Origin: Corticibacter populi
Lineage (GTDB): Bacteria; Pseudomonadota; Gammaproteobacteria; Burkholderiales; Burkholderiaceae_C
Direction of reading: 5' to 3'
Length of the DNA stretch: 64,000 bases
Assembly (NCBI RefSeq): GCF_004217315.1
Contig: NZ_SGWR01000002.1
Coordinates: 488,414-552,413, forward strand
Position numbers and translations under genes: made by a program. Each line of letters begins with the position of its first letter. Position 1 is the stretch's first letter. Positions 59,457-64,000 of the stretch are shown here, in pieces. A model generated the notes under the pieces. The model did no database searches. It was not told where the DNA came from and saw only the letters and a list, made by a program, of their open reading frames with translations.

Positions 59457-60419
59457 ATGACTGCCATGACTTCATTCGCATTCGTTTTCCCCGGCCAGGG
59501 CTCGCAATCCGTCGGCATGCTCGATGCCTGGGGCGACCACCCCGCCGTGCGCCAGACCCTGCAGGAAGCCTCCGACGCGCTCGGCGAGGACATCGCCCGG
59601 CTGATCCACGACGGCCCCAAGGAGGCTCTGGCGCTGACCACCAACACCCAGCCCGTGATGCTGGTTGCCGCCGTCGCCGCCTGGCGCGCCTGGAAGGCCG
59701 AGGGCGGCGCCGACCCTGCGGCCATGGCCGGCCATTCGCTGGGTGAATACTCCGCGCTGGTGGCTGCCGATGCGCTGACCCTGGCCCAGGCCGCGCCGCT
59801 GGTGCGCCTGCGTGCTGCCGCCATGCAGGAGGCCGTGCCCGTCGGTGCCGGCGCCATGGCGGCCGTGCTGGGGCTGGAGGCCGCGCAGGTCACCGCCATC
59901 TGCCAGCAGGCCACTGCCGAACTGCAGGCCAAGGGCACGCAGGACGTCGCCGAAGCTGTCAACTTCAATGACCCGACGCAGACCGTGATCGCTGGCACCA
60001 GGGCGGGCGTGGAAGCCGCTGCCGAGGCCCTCAAGGCGGCCGGCGCCAAGCGCGTGCTGCCGCTGCCGGTTTCCGCGCCGTTCCACTCCAGCCTGATGAA
60101 GCCCGCCGCCGACAAACTGCGCGTGGCACTCGAGGCAGTGGCCATCCAGGCGCCGCGCATTCCCGTCATCAACAACATCGACGTAGCCGAGGCCGGCGAC
60201 GCCGCCGCCATCCGCGACGCCCTGTACCGCCAGGCCTTCGGCCCGGTGCGCTGGGTCGAGACCGTGCAAGCCATCGAGGCGCGCGGCATCACCCACATCG
60301 TCGAGTGCGGGCCCGGCAAGGTGCTGACCGGCATGGCCAAGCGCATTGCGCCCGCACTGAGCGCCGCCGCCCTGTACGACCCGCAAACCCTGCAAGCCGT
60401 CAAGGAGTCCCTCGCATGA
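59457..60419 (+). CDS. fabD: Malonyl-CoA:ACP transacylase
   Basis: Enzyme of 320 residues loading malonyl groups onto ACP. FVFPGQGSQSVGM at the start, the nucleophile motif GHSLGEYSAL, and the later VSAPFHSSLM histidine motif identify it. The ATG at 59457 is chosen, with another at 59466. Its TGA overlaps the fabG ATG (ATGA), so the two are coupled. Confidence 0.97.
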   Translation: MTAMTSFAFVFPGQGSQSVGMLDAWGDHPAVRQTLQEASDALGEDIARLIHDGPKEALALTTNTQPVMLVAAVAAWRAWKAEGGADPAAMAGHSLGEYSALVAADALTLAQAAPLVRLRAAAMQEAVPVGAGAMAAVLGLEAAQVTAICQQATAELQAKGTQDVAEAVNFNDPTQTVIAGTRAGVEAAAEALKAAGAKRVLPLPVSAPFHSSLMKPAADKLRVALEAVAIQAPRIPVINNIDVAEAGDAAAIRDALYRQAFGPVRWVETVQAIEARGITHIVECGPGKVLTGMAKRIAPALSAAALYDPQTLQAVKESLA

Positions 60420-61174
60420 GCACTGCAAGCACCCCATCCCCCTCCGTCCAGATCGCCTTGGTGACTGGCGCCTCGCGCGGTATTGGCGCGGCCATCGCCG
60501 ACGAACTGGCCAGTCAGGGCTACACCGTAATCGGCACCGCCACCAGCGCCGCCGGTGCCGAGAAGATCACGCAGAGGCTCGGCGCCATCAACGCGGCGTC
60601 GCGCGGCGCGGTACTCAACGTCAACGACGCTGCCGCGGGTGACGCGCTGATCGAACAGATCGTCAAGGAATTCGGCGCGCTGCACGTCCTCGTCAACAAT
60701 GCCGGCATCACCCGCGACACGCTGGCCATGCGCATGAAGGACGACGACTGGAACGCCGTGCTCGACACCAATCTGAGTGCCGTTTTCCGCCTCAGCCGTG
60801 CGGCCATCCGGCCGATGATGAAGCAGCGCCAGGGCCGCATCATCAGCATCACCAGCGTGGTCGGCGCCATGGGCAACATCGGCCAGGCCAACTATGCGGC
60901 CGCCAAGGCCGGCGTGGCCGGCATGACGCGCGCGCTGGCACGCGAGCTGGGCAGCCGCGGCATCACCGTCAACTGCATCGCGCCGGGTTTCATCGCCACC
61001 GACATGACCGATGCGCTGCCCGAAGCGCAGCACGAGGCGCTCAAGAGCCAGATTCCGCTGGGCCGCCTGGGCAGCCCCGAGGACATCGCCTATGCGGTCG
61101 CCTACCTGGCCTCGCCGCGCGCCGCCTACGTGACCGGGCAGGAGCTGCATGTCAACGGCGGGATGCTGATGTAA
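60416..61174 (+). CDS. fabG: 3-oxoacyl-ACP reductase
   Basis: NADPH-dependent reductase of 252 residues in the fatty-acid elongation cycle. The SDR motifs are TGASRGIGAAIADELASQG, NNAGITRD, the serine strand SITSVVGAMG and YAAAKAG, with the FabG C-terminus VTGQELHVNGGM. It starts within the fabD stop and precedes acpP by 162 nt. Confidence 0.97.
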   Translation: MSTASTPSPSVQIALVTGASRGIGAAIADELASQGYTVIGTATSAAGAEKITQRLGAINAASRGAVLNVNDAAAGDALIEQIVKEFGALHVLVNNAGITRDTLAMRMKDDDWNAVLDTNLSAVFRLSRAAIRPMMKQRQGRIISITSVVGAMGNIGQANYAAAKAGVAGMTRALARELGSRGITVNCIAPGFIATDMTDALPEAQHEALKSQIPLGRLGSPEDIAYAVAYLASPRAAYVTGQELHVNGGMLM

Positions 61175-61271
61175 TGTATAAACAGGGGGTGCTGGCGCCG
61201 CTTTCGGCCCGATTGCATCTCCATGAGATTCCCTGCGTGGCAGGGCGCCGCATTGCCCGGGCGGCGGGTTT

Positions 61272-61302
61272 TTCCCACAATGGATGTGGGAACGACTAGA
61301 AT
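61272..61302 (+). promoter_or_regulatory. acpP promoter region with inverted repeat
   Basis: TTCCCACA (61272-61279) and TGTGGGAA (61285-61292) form a perfect 8-bp inverted repeat with a 5-base spacer, immediately before a -10-like TAGAAT (61297-61302). The repeat sits where a -35 region and spacer would be, so it could be an operator controlling acpP or a short leader hairpin. Confidence 0.5.
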
Positions 61303-61336
61303 CCCGGGTTCATTGACTACCCTCAGAGGGACCTAC

Positions 61337-61576
61337 ATGAGCGATATCGAAGCACGCGTTAAGAAAATCATTGCTGAACAGCTGGGCGTTGAAGAGTCCC
61401 AGGTGACCAATGAAAAGTCATTCGTGACTGATCTGGGCGCTGATTCCCTGGATACCGTGGAGCTGGTCATGGCGCTCGAAGACGAATTCGAGATCGAGAT
61501 TCCGGACGAAGACGCCGAGAAAATCACCACCGTCCAGGCCGCCATCGACTACGCCAACGCCCATCACAAGGCCTGA
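61337..61576 (+). CDS. acpP: Acyl carrier protein
   Basis: Acidic carrier of 79 residues. Ser37 in GADSLDTVE takes the phosphopantetheine arm. The helices and the tail match ACP of bacterial fatty-acid synthesis. Its own promoter between fabG and this gene would give the high expression ACP needs. fabF follows by 66 nt. Confidence 0.98.
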   Translation: MSDIEARVKKIIAEQLGVEESQVTNEKSFVTDLGADSLDTVELVMALEDEFEIEIPDEDAEKITTVQAAIDYANAHHKA

Positions 61577-61642
61577 TTGCGCGGGCTGCCCCCGTGTGGG
61601 TGGCACCCATCCGGCATTCCTCTTTCTGAAAGATAGCAACGC

Positions 61643-62887
61643 ATGAGTCGCCGCAGAGTCGTCGTCACCGGGCTGGGTTGTGTCAGTCCGGTCGGCAATA
61701 CGGTTTCCGACGCCTGGTCGAATCTCCTGGCCGGCCAATCCGGTGTAGGCCCCATCACCAAGTTCGATGCCTCGACCTTCTCGACGCGCATTGCCGCAGA
61801 GGTCCGCGATCTGGACATCAGCCCCTATATCAGTGCCAAGGAAGCCCGGTCAATGGATACCTTCATCCATTACGGCATCGTGGCAGCTCATCAGGCCTGG
61901 GCGGATTCAGGCTTGCCAGTGGGCGAGGCCCTGTCCGACGAGCTTTCCGAACGCAGTGGCGTGGTCATTGGCTCGGGCATCGGCGGGCTGCCGTTGATCG
62001 AGAGCAACTATGCGGAGTTCATGAGCCGCGGGGCCCGACGCATCTCACCCTTTTTCGTGCCCTCGACCATCATCAATCTGGTCGCTGGCCAGGTCTCCAT
62101 CCGGCTCGGGCTCAAGGGCCCCAACCTGTCGATGGTCACAGCCTGCACCACGGGCCTGCATTCCATCGGCGAGGCCGGCCGCCTCATCGAATACGGCGAT
62201 GTCGACGTGATGGTCGCCGGCGGTGCCGAATCGACCGTCTGCCCACTGGGCATCGGTGGCTTTGCCGCAATGAAGGCCCTCTCCACCCGCAATGACGATC
62301 CGCAGGCCGCCTCCCGCCCCTGGGACAAGGACCGCGATGGCTTCGTGCTCGGCGAAGGTGCCGGCGTGCTGGTGCTGGAAGAATACGAGCATGCCAGGAA
62401 GCGCGGCGCCCGCATCTATGCGGAGCTGGCCGGATTCGGCATGAGCAGCGATGCCAGCCACATCACGGCGCCCAATGTCGATGGTCCGCGCCGCTCCATG
62501 ATCAATGCACTGCGCAACGCCGGTGTGAACCCGGAAGATGTCGACTACCTCAATGCCCACGGCACCTCGACGCCGCTGGGCGACATCAACGAGTCCAACG
62601 CCATCAAGGCCGCGCTGGGCGAGCATGCGAAAGGCATCGTGGTCAGCTCCACCAAGTCCATGACCGGTCACCTGCTGGGTGGCGCAGGCGGGCTCGAGAG
62701 CGTGTTCACGGTACTGGCGGTGCACGAACAAAAGATTCCGCCGACCATCAACCTCGACAACCTCGATCCGGAGTGCGATCTGGACTACTGCGCCAATGTA
62801 GCCCGCGACGCCCGCGTGGACGTGGCCGTCAAGAACAACTTCGGCTTCGGCGGCACCAACGGCACTCTGGTCTTCAAACGCATCTGA
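61643..62887 (+). CDS. fabF: 3-oxoacyl-ACP synthase II
   Basis: Elongating condensing enzyme of 414 residues. Cys168 in [12 protein letters not shown] is the nucleophile, and the two histidines lie in [11 protein letters not shown] and [13 protein letters not shown]. The C-terminal [14 protein letters not shown] is diagnostic. It determines cis-vaccenate levels in E. coli. A terminator follows within 10 bases of the stop. Confidence 0.97.
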   Translation: MSRRRVVVTGLGCVSPVGNTVSDAWSNLLAGQSGVGPITKFDASTFSTRIAAEVRDLDISPYISAKEARSMDTFIHYGIVAAHQAWADSGLPVGEALSDELSERSGVVIGSGIGGLPLIESNYAEFMSRGARRISPFFVPSTIINLVAGQVSIRLGLKGPNLSMVTACTTGLHSIGEAGRLIEYGDVDVMVAGGAESTVCPLGIGGFAAMKALSTRNDDPQAASRPWDKDRDGFVLGEGAGVLVLEEYEHARKRGARIYAELAGFGMSSDASHITAPNVDGPRRSMINALRNAGVNPEDVDYLNAHGTSTPLGDINESNAIKAALGEHAKGIVVSSTKSMTGHLLGGAGGLESVFTVLAVHEQKIPPTINLDNLDPECDLDYCANVARDARVDVAVKNNFGFGGTNGTLVFKRI

Positions 62888-62896
62888 GGCCACGGC

Positions 62897-62944
62897 AAGG
62901 CAGGATCAGGTGCCCGTGAATCACGGGGGCTGTCCTGCCTTTTA
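62897..62944 (+). terminator. Terminator of the fatty-acid cluster
   Basis: AAGGCAGGA (62897-62905) pairs with TCCTGCCTT (62933-62941), and an inner stem CCCGTG/CACGGG (62913-62918, 62922-62927) tops it. A short T-run follows. The structure separates fabF from the membrane-protein/rpoE unit. Confidence 0.82.
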
Positions 62945-62952
62945 CGCACTCC

Positions 62953-63450
62953 ATGCCAGGCCGCCATCATGCCCCCGCCTTGCACTATCCGGTGCAACGC
63001 AGCCGTCGCCTTGGCGTGCTGCTGCTGGCTTGCAGCTCCGCCTCGCTGATGGCACTTCTGGCATGGATCTGGCCACGCATCAGCGCGGCCAGCGCCAGTG
63101 AGACCGCCCCGATGGTCCTGGCGATGCTGCTGTGGCTGCTCGGCAGCGTTGCCATCGCACGGCAGTGGCGCCGCAGCCCCCATGGCACGCTATGCTGGAC
63201 CGGCCATGGCTGGCAGTGGATCGACGGCTCCGCTGCGACAGGTCATGACTGCATTCCCACGCTCGCCTGGGATTGGCAACACGCCATGCTGCTGCGCTGC
63301 CAGCATGCCACGACTGATGCAGCGGCGAACGCGGCCACCACGCCGCTGCCGCAATGGCTCTGGCTGGAGCGGCAGACTGCGCCCGCGCGCTGGCCAGCCC
63401 TGCGCCGTGCGGTATATTCCCATGCGGATGGTGCCGAGCCGGCGGCCTGA
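62953..63450 (+). CDS. Hypothetical membrane protein upstream of rpoE
   Basis: Protein of 165 residues, not assigned to a known family. Two hydrophobic helices (about 19-42 and 52-66) are followed by a Trp-rich soluble domain (CWTGHGWQWIDG; LAWDWQH; QWLWLERQ). Similar small proteins between fabF and rpoE occur in related Burkholderiales; I know this from gene order only. Its C-terminus ends 91 nt before rpoE, so it may be cotranscribed and linked to the envelope stress response. No ribosome-binding site of note. Confidence 0.65.
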   Translation: MPGRHHAPALHYPVQRSRRLGVLLLACSSASLMALLAWIWPRISAASASETAPMVLAMLLWLLGSVAIARQWRRSPHGTLCWTGHGWQWIDGSAATGHDCIPTLAWDWQHAMLLRCQHATTDAAANAATTPLPQWLWLERQTAPARWPALRRAVYSHADGAEPAA

Positions 63451-63541
63451 ACGCCACGAGCCGAGCACATGGTAGCGGCGCGCGCCGGCTGCACCGGCCC
63501 ATTGGCTCCACCATTCCCCTCTTTGCACACACCACTTTCTC

Positions 63542-64000
63542 ATGACCGACAAGCAAGCCGCCAGCCGCGATGACGCCAGTGACCTGCAACTGGTCGAGCG
63601 CACACTGGCAGGCGATCAACGCGCCTATGAGCTGCTGGTCGTCAAGTACCAGCGCCGCATCGAGCGGCTGATTGCACGCATGGTGCGCGACACCGACCTG
63701 GTCGAGGACATCGCGCAGGAAACCTTCATCCGCGCCTATCGCGCGCTGCACCAGTTCCGCGGCGATGCGCAGTTCTACACCTGGCTTTATCGCATCGCGG
63801 TCAACACCGCCAAGAAGACACTTAGCGACATGAAGCGCGACCCCACCATCAGCGAGAGCGCGCTGCGCCCGCGCGAGGGCGACGACGAAAATGGCCCCAG
63901 CCTGATGGAACTTACCACGGCAGAAACACCCGAAACGGTGATGGCGGCCAAGGAGATTGCCGCTGCGGTCAATGCCGCCATGGAAGACTTGCCGGAGGAT
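63542..64000 (+). CDS. rpoE: RNA polymerase sigma factor RpoE (3' end outside window)
   Basis: First 153 residues of an ECF sigma factor. Region 2 is clear: DLQLVERTLAGDQRAYELLV, then DLVEDIAQETFIRAYRALHQF and YTWLYRIAVNTAKK. The DEDG-type linker (about 115-130) and the start of region 4 (AMEDLPED) follow. Length and context after fabF point to the RpoE (sigma-24) envelope stress factor. An rseA-like anti-sigma gene should follow outside the window. Confidence 0.93.
   Translation, partial: MTDKQAASRDDASDLQLVERTLAGDQRAYELLVVKYQRRIERLIARMVRDTDLVEDIAQETFIRAYRALHQFRGDAQFYTWLYRIAVNTAKKTLSDMKRDPTISESALRPREGDDENGPSLMELTTAETPETVMAAKEIAAAVNAAMEDLPED

Overview
The window is 64 kb of GC-rich chromosome from a Gram-negative betaproteobacterium, most likely order Burkholderiales. 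The evidence is the gene order: rubredoxin-pilGHIJ-chpA, dciA-M23 peptidase-secA, argJ-DUF815 ATPase-mutT, and yceD-rpmF-plsX-fabH-fabD-fabG-acpP-fabF-rpoE. Outer-membrane TonB-dependent receptors, a Tat-targeted dehydrogenase and PilJ-type chemotaxis genes fit this. The genus cannot be fixed from the sequence alone. Both ends cut a gene (chpA on the left, rpoE on the right). Nearly all of the window is coding.

Layout. 1-6584 (minus strand) holds the type IV pilus chemosensory operon. 6854-16685 is mostly housekeeping: hemL, a His-rich ZIP transporter, tRNA-Arg(CCG), a DUF4139 protein, an ArsC-like reductase, PPK2, a neutral zinc metallopeptidase, a Nudix hydrolase, an SDR and the ribosome-assembly GTPase YlqF/RbgA. 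tRNA-Thr(TGT) with a strong terminator follows. 17139-23920 holds a two-component system and a three-subunit membrane dehydrogenase of the gluconate 2-dehydrogenase type. 24038-34535 contains dciA, an M23 peptidase, secA, a PPC-like repeat protein, argJ, a DUF815 ATPase, mutT, a retropepsin-like protease and a TPR protein.

34536-47747 is the accessory metal region and the most interesting part. It has two adjacent operons on the minus strand. One encodes a TonB-dependent receptor, an exported and membrane-anchored CobN-like chelatase, an ExbB/TolQ-like protein and a DUF2149 protein that looks like ExbD. This set matches the core of the Bacteroidetes hmu heme locus and suggests a chelatase-type enzyme powered by proton-motive force in the periplasm. 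The other encodes an AztD-like His-rich lipoprotein, a ZnuD-like receptor with a duplicated Cys/His loop, a zinc-independent L36 paralogue, a flavoprotein with a Cys-rich tail and a BASS/ACR3-like permease. It reads as a zinc-starvation operon, with a perfect 8-2-8 palindrome in its promoter. A ten-base motif in that promoter recurs upstream of the ZIP gene and, with one change, next to the heme-like operon.

47931-54644 carries cysK, dps, oxyR (both redox cysteines present), a class II amidotransferase, an RhlE-type helicase and an MFS exporter. 54656-64000 carries an RsmI-like methyltransferase, maf, and the yceD-rpmF-fatty-acid synthesis cluster, closed by a terminator before a small membrane protein and rpoE. 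No CRISPR array, insertion sequence, prophage or replication origin was seen.
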